Assembly (NCBI RefSeq): GCF_029227915.1
Contig: NC_079883.1
Span: 15,190,001-15,254,000 of the forward strand
DNA length: 64,000 nucleotides
From: Hydractinia symbiolongicarpus
Lineage: Eukaryota; Cnidaria; Hydrozoa; Anthoathecata; Hydractiniidae
Reading direction: 5' to 3'
The position numbers and the translations under genes are program-made. Every line of letters begins with the position of its first letter. Position 1 is the first letter of the stretch. This document shows, one piece after another, positions 26,076-38,500 of this stretch. Below the pieces are notes generated by a model that was not told the origin of the DNA, ran no database searches, and worked only from the letters and a program-made list of their open reading frames with translations.

Positions 26076-28463
26076 GTATTTTTTTGTTGGTAGGGAGTGG
26101 AGTAGCCTCAGGTATTTTCAGACATTTTTATTTCTCGCTGACAACAACCTCGTCCCCAGTGTTGTTTGATTAGACACGGTGTTTCGAATGTAATCTTTGT
26201 TTTCATTTACAGACAGTTCCTGTCTTGTTTTATAATACAGAACATCGACATATATTTAAGATTTCCCCAATTTTTGCTTTTTAAAGCCTGGAAATTTTAT
26301 TTAGATTTCTGTGCCAACCTGCGTGATGATTTTTATCCCTATCCTGGCGACTGTTCAAAGTATTACAAATGTTTAAACCACGTTGGCACATCGTTAAAAT
26401 GCCCTGGCGAACAGTTGTTTGATCCTCAGTATAGAATATGTGAAGACGCTAGCTACGTTAATTGTTCGGGTAATGAATAAAACTTTTTACTTAAATAATA
26501 CACTTTTTATAATTTTTTTTCTCTAAGTTCCAAACTAAACTAACAATTTCCGCTTCTCAATTTGAATTAATTGCAAGATTTCTTAACGACATTTTTTAAG
26601 AAGAAATAAAAAAAAAGTGATTTCGCAATATGATTATAAATTTTAAGTTTCGTCAACATTTCTGTATTAAAAATCATTGGAATCCGTGCTCTAAATTGAC
26701 TCTTTTTTACTGTTGTTACCACTTATTTAGCATCCATTGGTATGCCTCCCACCAGTGTTGGATCCACTACTGGCTTATGTGCACAAACTTGTCCATCTGG
26801 CACGGTTATCGCTAAAATATTAGACCCAACTTTGTGCATCACAATAATACGTTGTCATAACGCAAATTCAGGCGCTTATCAGTGTCCACATGGTACGGAA
26901 AATGTTGGTACACTATCCAGCCCTATGTGTAGGCCTACCGACTCTTCAGCGTGTACTCGTAAGTATTCTGCATTTTTTAAATATCTAATGATGTTTGATG
27001 ACTATTTTATGCGTTCGACAGAAATTATAATATAGTAAAAGAGAAATCGGCGTGACATAAAAAAACGAAAATGTTATGGGAATATTAAAAAGTACGTTTG
27101 CTGAAAAGTGAATTTATATATCGTAACAATTTTCTTTCTATTTATAGTTGTTGGGGGAAACCCAACTCCTGGTTTCTGCAAGCTAAAAGCAAACGGCGTT
27201 TATCAAAACCCTAAAGATTGCAACTCCTATTTTACGTGCAACCAAGGCAGTACAACATACACAAAATGCAGCAGTGGACAAACTTACGATGCTGAATTAA
27301 AAGGATGTAACGATGCTGCTGGATTTAACTGTACAAGTTGTGGTGATGAAGTGCGGTCGTTGAAACATTCCGAATGTCCCTACTGGGGTTGCTGCAATGG
27401 AGATTTTTTCAACCGCTCTGTGTCAACATGTATGACGTGTGGCAATACGACCACAGTAGTATCAAACAAAGATGTCACTGCGATGAAGTGCTTTAATGGT
27501 ACCTTGTATGATAACAGGGTTTACTATATCAGAATATGTGAAAGTACGGCTGAACTGACCTTAAGAAGTTTACAGAATGTTTTGGAATGTTGTGGTGCTA
27601 CCATTTTTAACCCAAATACAGAAACATGTCGAGTTTGCGGAACAACCAAAAAGTTATATAAGAAGGATGAAGCTAAGAACTTTCACTGTTGTCGAGACAC
27701 CATCTTTGACAATCGTATCTCAAAATGCCGTGTTTGTGAAACAACGGAGAAGTTAATTCCACGAACGGAATCGGATTACTTTCAATGCTGCGGAAGTAAA
27801 TTTTACGATACCCGTTTGGACCGCTGTAAGTCTTGTGGAACCAGGGATGAAATATACCCTAAGGACGTAGCCAATCAAATTCAATGTTGTAAGAACAATC
27901 TGTACAACATAACAAGTCATATTTGCAAGTACTGTTGTGCTGGTGGGGAAGCATATGCATACGACCGAAGCATTGCTGATAACTGGTTGTGTTGTGGTGA
28001 CGAATTCTACGATCGTCGAGTATCTGAATGCATTCAATGCCCAGCCGAAAGCTACTATTTTGATCATGCCGATGCCGTCCATATGGATTGTTGTGGAGGA
28101 TACATATTCGACACGCGTTCTGAGTCGTGCCGTCATTGCCGTGACGATTATCAACTCTTACCCACAAAAGACGCACATAATTACTACTGCTGCGGTAAAA
28201 CTTTGTATAATACTTTAACAAGTGAGTGCTTAATGTGCAGTAACACAAGCCACGGAGTTGTAAAAGACAACGACTTGGAGCACTACTCGTGTTGCGCAGG
28301 AACCTTCTACTACAACGCTAACCAAGTATGTGTCTCGTGTGAAGACGTCACCAAATTGAAACCTTTGTACAGTTCAAGTAACAAAAAAATTGAATGGCAA
28401 TGCTGCGGAGCAAATATAATAAATCCTTTGGTAGATAAATGCGACGACGTGGTTGTGGATTAG
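26076..28463 (+). CDS. Secreted chitin-binding protein with dicysteine (galaxin-like) repeats
   Basis: Exons 26076-26111, 26305-26469, 26731-26958 and 27148-28463 join in phase; the ATG exon was not found. The 36-nt exon encodes a signal-peptide core (IFLLVGSGVAS), so the product should be secreted. Next is a CBM14/peritrophin-A type chitin-binding domain (FCANL, DCSKYYKC, CPGEQLFD, six Cys). A divergent six-Cys unit follows, then a second CBM14 unit in the last exon (FCKLKANGVY, CNSYFTC). About eleven repeats of roughly 38 residues then follow, of the form x-CCG-xx-YDxR-xx-C-xx-CG, for example FQCCGSKFYDTRLDRCKSCG. CC pairs at this spacing recall galaxins, matrix proteins of corals. An extracellular matrix or cuticle role is inferred. 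A poly-A signal candidate (aataaa) lies near 28632. Confidence 0.75.
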
Positions 28464-29536
28464 ACGTCGGGAAGTAATCGAGACACACATATATATACAT
28501 ACTATATAAATGTCTGTAGCAGAATGCTAGAGAAATTTAAATAACAATTGAGAAAATAACTAGCTTGATACTGTGCCTGGTTAGTTTTTATATCAAAGCG
28601 TACAACAATTTTCAATGTAACTTAAATTTATATAATAAAAACGGTAATATACTCTGAAAATGCATTTAGAAAAAAGAATGATATTTCCGATGTCTGGTGG
28701 TTGTTTGTTCCGCTCTTCTGTTTTTTTTCTCAGCTTCCACCACAAGCAAAAGCACAAAAATTTGAATTCGGTTTTACCATTTAGACATTTTGAAGCTACA
28801 ACTTCCATCACTTCATCACCACTCTTTTTTACGGTTACGTTCAGATAATATTACATTTTAACAGCGTGTAGTGAACACTACAACTGACAATAGGCCATTT
28901 GAACTGATCTTTCTATGGCAGACACGCCCCAAAGGTATGTCCCAATTGTCTGCTGTGATAGTTTTGTCGTGAAATCTGGCCGAACTTAAAATTGAAATAA
29001 AAAATATGAACAAATTGTTGTCAATAATTAGGAAAATAGGACAGTTGCAAAGATCTGCGTTTATTTTAAACTCGTGAACTTTCGAGCGCATTACTTTAAT
29101 TGAGCGAACGATCCATCTTTCATTTTTTTTAAAAAATAAACTAAGACAAAACAGCAAGAAATATGCCCATACCAGGAGGTATGATATAAAGCATGTACAA
29201 GCAGGCGAGTATGGTAAGTTTTTTTTTAAAAAAGGTGAAAGTAGGAGAGCATCTGGAGTTGTTGACAATTTTCAAACCATGGTAATAATTTTAATAATGA
29301 AATTTCAGCTATTTTCAGTGAGTGTTGCAGTTTTTCAACCCAGGTCTGAAAACATTTTTTACCATAAATGTCGTCGCAAAAAACTCGTATTTTAAACTTT
29401 CAAACAAATGTTTCGTGTAAAAAGAATTTCAAAAACTTTATAGTTAATATATATTACTAATCATAAAACTATTTAAGCCTTTAACACTTAATACAAATAT
29501 CAAACGGAAAATACACAAATATTAATATGTAACGTG
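28464..29536. other. Convergent intergenic region
   Basis: Separates the 3' ends of the chitin-binding gene and DRC7, which converge here. AT-rich, with a poly-A signal candidate for the upstream gene. An open frame at 28858-29268 on the minus strand is Phe/Leu-rich, has no family likeness and is judged accidental. Confidence 0.5.
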
Positions 29537-32500
29537 TCATATCATATCGGATAAGCGTTGATCTTTCCTCAACTTTTCATCCAACTGCATGTACTTGTGA
29601 GGCGCCATTTCCTTGTGTCTAAAAAATAGCGGTTGTTATCATTTAATTGGGCGTTTGAGAAAAGGCGTAAAAAATCTGAGTTATCATCACTTTATTGAAT
29701 GTGAACAACCTCTTATTGGGCGTTATAAAAAGGTCGTAGAAATATCAGTTGTCATCACTTTATTGAAAAGGGATGTGAACAATCTCTTATTGGGCGTTAT
29801 AAAAAGGTCGTAGAAATATCAGTTGTCATCACTTTATTGAAAAGGGATGTGAACAATCTCTTATTGGGCGTTATAAAAAGGTCGTAAAAATATCAGTTGT
29901 CATCACTTTATTAAGTGTTTAAAAAGGGGCTTAAAAAAGACCGCTGGTTTCCCTATAATGCGTCATTTTAGAACATAATAACGTAAAAAAAACAACGAAC
30001 TATAATTTAATACAGTGTTCTTCGTTCAACAATGCTTTCTTAATGTTGGACGAAGCCACTATGAAATATACCCTAATCGAATGACATAATTCTTTATATG
30101 CAATCCCTGGAAATAAATAGTTTGTGAAAAGACCAACATATAAACCAACATATAAAATTTTATATTATAAATGTTTTGGCACAAAAAACACACTACAGTC
30201 AGAGCAGGTTAATCTCAATTCAGTGTTGCGATGTAAATTGAAAAATTACATCTCCTAACTCCTTACATTTTCAACGTTTTGATTGGCTAATTTTCTACAA
30301 AGGCATTTCTACCACGGCACAAGTAGGATCTGTTCGACATTTTTACGGACGCTGCAGAATGAAGTGTCACATGTTTCAACAACAACTGCGCATGCTCAGC
30401 TCGGTTTACTGTCCCAAAAAATACGCACGGGCGTGAAAATAATTTAAATGAAAATGTACCTGAAGGTAGATAGAGCTGAATATGACGTATTAATATACTG
30501 TCTGGATGCTGCATAGCAAGAAAAGTAAATCTTACCTGTTCAGCCTTAACTCTAGAATGTGTATTCTGAACATCGATTCGCTACAGAAATTTAAATAATC
30601 TTCTTCGTCTTCTTTGGACATACTCATCTGGTTTTCTTGATACCAAGCTTGCTTTTTTTGAAGCTCTGAGGTTTCCTACAGCAAGAGTAAAAGTTAGAGA
30701 ATGTGTTACAGCTGCTTTCAAATTTTCCGCAACATGCTTACACTCTAGAGTCTCTGTGGTGAAGCGTTTTCATTGTGTTAATACCTTTTCAAAGCGGGCT
30801 TGTATCAAGTTAGCCTTGTCAATCAATCTTTGTTTGAGGTCGTTCAAGCACTGTTCTTTCACTTTGAAGGCGTCGTTTCGCGTGAGGCGATCAGGATTAC
30901 CGATTCTTGCTAAAAATGGCGCCAAATAGTCGAGTTCTGCATCACGTTTTCGTAATTCGTCTTCTTTTTCCTGTCTTTCCTAGGAAGCAAATGAAAGTGT
31001 CAAATGAAAATTGAATCATGCTTTAAAACTTTTCCTTCTACTTCTTGTATATATTTTGTATATACTGCACATGATTTTGAATGTATTGTTGTCAGCTCTT
31101 TACGACACATTTCATTGTGTGGCAACTATGTACAGCGTTTTCAACTTAGACTATTCAGAGTTATGGATACAAAAGGGAATAATAGCACACCACCTCATCA
31201 GTTGCGTTAAAACTTTGCAGCCGGTGAAAAACGAGGAATGACGTTGCTCAGTAAAAATAGGTCGGGGACGGCAAGTAAGCAAATTAGATAGAAGCCAATT
31301 TAGCAACAACGTAACAAAGTTATAAAACAGATGACATACTAGTTCTTGTCGTCGTAATTTCGCTTTCTCGTTTCGTTCTGTATCGTACACAGACACTAAT
31401 AACACAGGATTAGCTTCTTTGTTTATTCTTTCCTCCAAAATTTCTCGCGTCTAAAACATACAAACTCAAATAAGATTCTTTCAAACGTTCGTGCTAAATC
31501 CTTTAAGCTTGTCAGTCGCAACAAGATCTTTTAAGGTGATTGAGCATTATTAATAAAGGAAAAATAATACAGAAGAAAAGGATCCTGGGTTTATTCCGAA
31601 TTCCGCAAATTCCACAAAATACGAGGAAACTCGATTGTATGCAGATAGTTAGTTCCCTTGATATATTCTCTTGTGAAAATGAAAATAGAGATGATCACTC
31701 TACAGACCTCTTCTTCTGATTCTCGAATCTTATCTAAACATTTTTTTTCCGCATGTAAAAGTTCAACCATCATGTTGTACACATCCAATTCCTTCATTGG
31801 TTCCGCCTGTGGATCAACCTACAAAAACATAACAAAACATAAGAAAAATAAAAGAGCTTGCACTCATAAAACATGTTAGAGCTTGTGTTAACTTCTTTCA
31901 ACAAAACCTATATTCTCTAATGTAAAATGATCTTAACCTGTAGTTTATCAAAAACAAAGCACTTTTTACCTCTGCCTGGACTTATCTTAGATCAGAAGAA
32001 ATGCTTATTTACATTTACACGTGGTTAGCTTTACTAATTTCAAGAAATATTCCCTGCTTTCAATTTTTTCCAAGGAATCACAAAGTCGGTTTTGGATTTT
32101 TTAAGTGGGTATCGACCCTACGACTTTTTAGACGTAAGGTGGAATGTTCTACTGATCGAGCTACTGATCTTCAAGCAATCTTAAAATTTCACCCTGACAA
32201 TTGCTATATTTTCTGATAGTAGAAAGGCAGTTTTGCTGACAAATAACTTTAACAGAAGAAAACATAACAGCAATCTTTAAATCTGTCTTTACCTGAAACG
32301 CATTCGTCATATCTGGTGTGTATTGAAGTTGCGATGTTTTGTCGAAAGAAAAATTAGGTGGTTTCATGAACTCTCGAGTCGAGGCTGTGATTCTCTGATT
32401 CTCCAAATGAAATTTGACGGAAACTCGGTCTTCCGCCACAAGAAACGATCTCTCAGCTACATCTGAGTTAGCTTTCTTTGCTGAATTGCGTTCAAAACGC

Positions 32501-35500
32501 TCGACCATTTTCTAAAATTAAGAAAGAACGATTTTACCCCGAATTTAAATTAAATACTAAACTAAACGTAGCAAAAAATTGGAGATATAAGTACTTGGGT
32601 AGAAGAAGCAAAATTTGGGGAACAATGCAATTTTTTAAAATCCTAAAGTCGCATTCACATGTACCTAAATTTTTACGTAAGGGCTTACAGACTGGCCGGT
32701 GTTCATTCATTCTCTTACGTTACGTGTGTCATTTGCTTTTTTGACGACGGCGACGTCTCCGTCTTAAAACAAGAGCAGTTGATAAAACGTAATATTTGTT
32801 GATCGCTGTCATGTTGAATGAACCAAAACAAAATTTACGTGAGTTACGTAAGAGATTTATGTATATGTAAACAAAAATTTACGTAACATTGAACAAAAGC
32901 TCACGTAAGGAAAGATTTCTTGGGTAAAATTATACGTACATGTGAATGCGGCTTAAGGTGGAGAAAAAAAGCAAGTTGAAGGACCTCAAATTGTAGAAGG
33001 GATTAGTACTAAGGATCGATTTATATTGTCACATTTTGAACATTGTTATAAATTAACCAGAAACAAAATCCAACATCCACATTGAATTCTAGCCAACTTG
33101 TTATTGCTTCAAATTTTTTACTTAAAAATCTTTATTAAATGGTTGACATTCTTAATTTACTTCTAGCTGATGATTGAAATACAAGAAATAAAAAATGGGT
33201 ATCGTGTAACAAGAATGTACAAGCCACAAGTACTCTTAATAGCTACTTACAGCCACTGGTCTTGCGTTGGAACCTTGTGGTCCAAATTTCTTCACCCGGT
33301 CTTGGAACGCAGCGTGTCTGTAGCATAAGAAATCTTCCCTTCCAGTGTACACTTCCGTTAATTCTTTACTAGATTCTTCTCTTCGGCTTAAACCGTCAAC
33401 CCTCGCGCTGCAAAATGTGAAATATAAAACTGCTATTATTGGGGATCCTTATAAAAGAAAAGCGGAAAAGATTTTGAGAGGCGACGAAAATTTTGTCTGT
33501 CAAAATGTGTACCTTGCATAGAACGTAAATATTCTTTCCGATTCTGGAGATGAAGCTTTGTACAAATGTTCTATAAAAAAAAGTTTATGCCGAATTAACT
33601 TCAAAAAGTTTAAAAGAACGACAGTTAGTTGAAAAAAATAATTCGTCATCCTTCCTTTCTTTGGATATTTTCTCGTCATATGAGTTTGTTTTAGCAAAAT
33701 TTCATTTCGAAAATCAACAATAATACATTATTACAACATTATAAGAACATCTTTGTACAACGATCACCTCTAACCAACAATAATTACATTTGATCCTTGT
33801 AAGCTGACATTAATAAAGGTTCTGCTACTGTACCTTTGGGATAACTTAAAATTTGATGATTCTAAAATTTATGTTGTTTTTCTAATTTATCTGAAGTAGA
33901 AACATTGCCCAATTATTTAAGCAAAGTTACATTGATCCTAATTCACTTTCTCGGCGCAGCTATTCCTCAATTTTAGATCGCTATTGTATTTCACCTTTTA
34001 ATGCTTGCGTTCGTCCTGGTAGGTAGTACTCTGTTATCCACCCAGAAATCATATTATGAACTTTTCTTTCCAATTTATCAGCACGATTTTTGTACAACTC
34101 TTCAACTTCTATCACGTTTTTCACTATAATATTACAATTTAACAATTTTTAATTTAGCAATTGATAAATCTGAAATATCCTTTAAACAAGAATAGCAGTA
34201 CATACATTCGTTATCACTCGTTATTGAAATCCTTGAGACCAATCCATCCTTGTTCAAATACTCACAATACTTTTCCAGCTTTGCTTTCTTATACAGAACT
34301 GTCTTTTTACCATGTGGACATCGAGTGTAGAAATCTATAAGAGAAGTTCTAAGTAATAAGAGATTAAATATTCAAGGTTATCCCTCTATCACTTAGTAAT
34401 GCACACAATCTGTTAGCAGTCTTATACTGTTCTGTTTTTGTCCACTTGCACCTCTATCACCATTACCATCATACTCATACTCGCCTATAACACCCATTTC
34501 CAATGCCAGGATGGGGTAAATGGGTATAACATTGTACCTTTAGATGATATTTCAATTTTTTCCACCCAAGATGGAGGGACATCAATGCTTTCTTCTACAT
34601 CTTCCTACAATAATGTATGCCGATGTTGATTGGAAATAACCTTGTTGACACTACAGTTTTTGACAGTTATATTGGGTTATGAAGTATTTTTATTACGCGC
34701 AATGATCAATTTTTATCTACAAGTACAAGTCACAAAAATAAAAACAAAAAAAATCATTTAAAAATCATCTGTAAAGCAAACAATATTTATACCAGTATAT
34801 ATTATCTATACATATGCAACATATAATTTATGGTACCAGTATTTTAATTTAATTTAATAATTTAATACACCAGCGGCTACAAAAAGACACAAAAAATTTT
34901 CCCCAGCATTACGGATGAATATCACTCGCTTGACTGGAAACAAAGTTGTTTTTACGATAGCCTAAGTTGCATTACACGGAAGGAATTAAATTGTCTAAAA
35001 ATAATAATGTTAATGTGACTGGTTTCATTTGCAAATGTATTTTACAACGCAATAATAAAATTTAACCTCTTCTTCATCAAGCTCTAGCAAGTTCTCGTTT
35101 ACATCAGGAATGACTAGTAATGGTTTATCAGTGCTTGGAAACATTGATTCCCATTTGGCAGCATCACCCAAATCGTATGACATGTTCTAAACACATATAA
35201 TAAATGGAAAATATTAATATTTTTTTGAAACAACAGCACTGTGGACACAGGTGGAGGGTTTTTACATATTATTTTTATTATTTTCATTTTTTTGTTTTCT
35301 GTTTATTGCTATAATTAAACCTTGCATCGATTAAAAAAGCACATTGTGCAATGGGAGAAACTTTTGCCCAACAGCTACCTTTACTCCTTGTGAGCAGTCT
35401 TGCATATTAACCCAAACATTCCGGTGATTCCAAATACTTTCAACTCCTAAGTAACCAGTAAAATCAAGGGGCTTTACTTTACCAGTTAAGCTTTCAATGT

Positions 35501-38500
35501 AAAAGTTTTCTGGAACTTCCCTTTTGCCAGACAAAACTAATATCCAGCAATGAACCCTCAACCCATGCAACTTATCGATAGGAGGTCTTTCCAATTCCTA
35601 AAAAGACAATGAAGAAGATTTAGTTATATAATGTTAACCACATGTACAAAATTTAACAGGGAGACGTTAATAAAATGTGCATATTTTTTTGTTCCAGGGA
35701 AATCTGACGACAAAACTAATAATTAGAATTAAAAGTATTAAAATTAAAAGTATTAAAAGTGTAAAAACAGTCAATGTAGCAATTACTATTTATGTTTCTA
35801 TTGAGTTGCATTTGTTAAAAGAAAAAGTTCGCAGCTGTAGCTTGACTTAATTGTTAACTTAATTTTGTAATAGTGTATATAGAACTATTTAAATCATATA
35901 CTTAGGTAATCTTAAAGAATTGGTATCTTCTAAAAAACACAGAAATAAACAAAACCAGGATATTCTCAAAACATAATTTGCTTAACTTTTAAAGTTGGAC
36001 CAAACTTTTTTTAAAAAAACCTAAATTTTCCTGAATAATAAATGCTAGACATGATTACCAAAGAAAAATAAGAGCATCAAAATTAATTAATTATGATACC
36101 AATATTTTAGTTTTATCAATTAAATTATTGTTTCTAACACTGTCAGGAACAAAATACATTTTATTACATTTATAGTTGACGAGCCGTATACTCATTTTAG
36201 TTCTCGATTATGTTATGGTTACCATTTTCATTACTGATACTAACAACTTTCTGCTTCAAACTGTCTTTTCTATCAGTTAGCAAAAAGTGGAAGTTGGGAG
36301 ACAAATGATATTTATAGGACAAATGAAATTGTCAAAAGACCTCTCAGTATCGTAAAAAAGCAATTGTTACTGCAAAAACTTGAGGCCTGACATAACTAAT
36401 ATTTCTTAACTGTGTTAAGGTTAAACACTTGCCGTGTTTAAAAAATAGCAATTACCATAGGGACGACTTAAGTCTAGGAGGGAGCTTCCACCCTATATAT
36501 CATAAACATTTGAAAACATAACATTGGATAGATGGACTAAAATTTGAATAAAAAATAAATAAAAAGTGACATGGAAGTAATGTAAAAACCATGTCGTAAA
36601 ATTTATAACAAAAAAAATTGAAAGTTTCTATTTTTGGCTCAATATTATAAAAACTACAAGAAATCTTTTGGGCAAAATGTTTCTAATATCTATAGACATG
36701 AAAAGTCACAAACTTCTGAAAGGAGGAAGCCACTAGAAGATTAGGAATGAACAAACCATAATTCTTTGTTTTTCTTCTTCTAACAATTTTTGCTCTTTGT
36801 CTTCTTCTTCTTTTCGCTTCTTTTCTTCCATTTTAGCTTCAAATTTACTTTGAAGATCCTTAGGTGGTTTCACAGCATACTTATTGGAAACATTTTTATT
36901 TTTTTCATTTCCAACCTGATTAAAAAAGAGAATGAACTTTCCTAATTGTAAAAATGCATGACAAAAAAAAAAACAAAAAATAACCTGTTTTGCATGCTTT
37001 GTTAAAATTACAATAAAAACTTAACAACAAATACCTGTTGAGGTTTGTTTAAGAAAGGGCATATTTCTCGTGTTTCATCCATCAGAGTTACTTCTCGTGA
37101 TGCATAACCACTGACACAATAGGCGTCGTATCCACTCCCAATTAACAATGAGCATAGCAGATTACAGTAATCAAAACAGTTACCATATTGCCTTGACAAC
37201 ACAGTTGTTGGAGATGGCAAAACTAAAGGCTATAAAATGAAAATACATCCATTACATAAAATGTAAATGCATCCACTTACACAGAAGATACAGACATTAA
37301 TTCAACTTGAATTAAAGTTGAAAGTGCATTCCAAAAATTATAAAGCAAAAAACAAACTCTATTAGGATGGACAGATAAAGAGAAAGAAATACTACTGCTA
37401 AAACCAGACATATAGCTTACTCTATATTTTGACAAGTATCTTACCTTATGGCTTTAACATTCAAGTTTATATAATGAAAAGGTAACATATAAGTCTGCCT
37501 TAAAGTTTACCATAAGAAAAAAATGCTATAGCAAATTATTTTTCAATAGTTCGTTAGTGCTAGAATTGGTAATTTTACAAAAACAAACCTCAACGAAAAA
37601 CCACAATTTAAAACAAAACCAATATAACTTACCAGGTCAATTGGTGGATCCAAAGGCTCAAAGTTTAGGTAATCAGCAACAAATTCTGCACAACCATCAT
37701 AATTGTAAACTTCAGTAAATTTTAGCTGAGTTATACGCAAAGTTGTGCAAATAAATTTCTAAAATCAAAGAATGTGAAAATTGAACAGAGCATCTCAAAA
37801 CAGAAGCTGCTTTCAAATTCGTCTCATGGGGATATAATATTAACCTGTTTTCTCATGGGAATAGTAGCTATTTATGTTCTATTCCCATGAGGAATCAATG
37901 GATGTTTAAATAAACCAACATGGTTGCCTGACTGAAAAGTTCAAGTGAGACAAAATCTATCAGCTGTAGAAATTTTTGCACACTGTGTTCTGCTGCTTCA
38001 TAATATTTTCTTTTCTGGCCATGTTTGGAAGACATTGTTGCATAAATTATTCATTTAAAAGATGTCTTTTGCCCAAGTTTATTTTTTTATTTTTAAAAAG
38101 GATATAATTTATATAGTTGAAAAAATGAATTTCCAAACTTTAAAATTTTTGCAAAACATTGATTTTTGTAGCTTCAGAGGATGGCATAAATTTTCCATTT
38201 TTTATGTTGACTTGATGTTTAGCCTAACTAAAAAAGTAATATAAACAGCCAAAAGCACCAAAAAAAGTAAGTTATTTTCCATCTATATTTTGCATTTAAC
38301 ATAACTTTTTTATTTCTACTGAATATCCATAATGGCACCTTAAAACTCTAATTTCATTTTGTGACAAGTGCTTTTTTTTCATTTTTAAGCGGCCATTATG
38401 GACTACAGGCTTTTTTCCAAGGATGTAATTTATTTTTTTCGAAGTTGTTAATTAGGTAAATTTGGAGAGTTTCAGAGCTGGAGTGCTCGTAGGCCTTACT

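Noticed and set aside
27753-28248. Open frames opposite and overlapping the dicysteine repeat exon
   Set aside because: Their regularity comes from the repeats of the coding strand.
28858-29268. 136-codon minus-strand open frame between converging genes
   Set aside because: Low-complexity, Phe/Leu-rich, no start context or family likeness.
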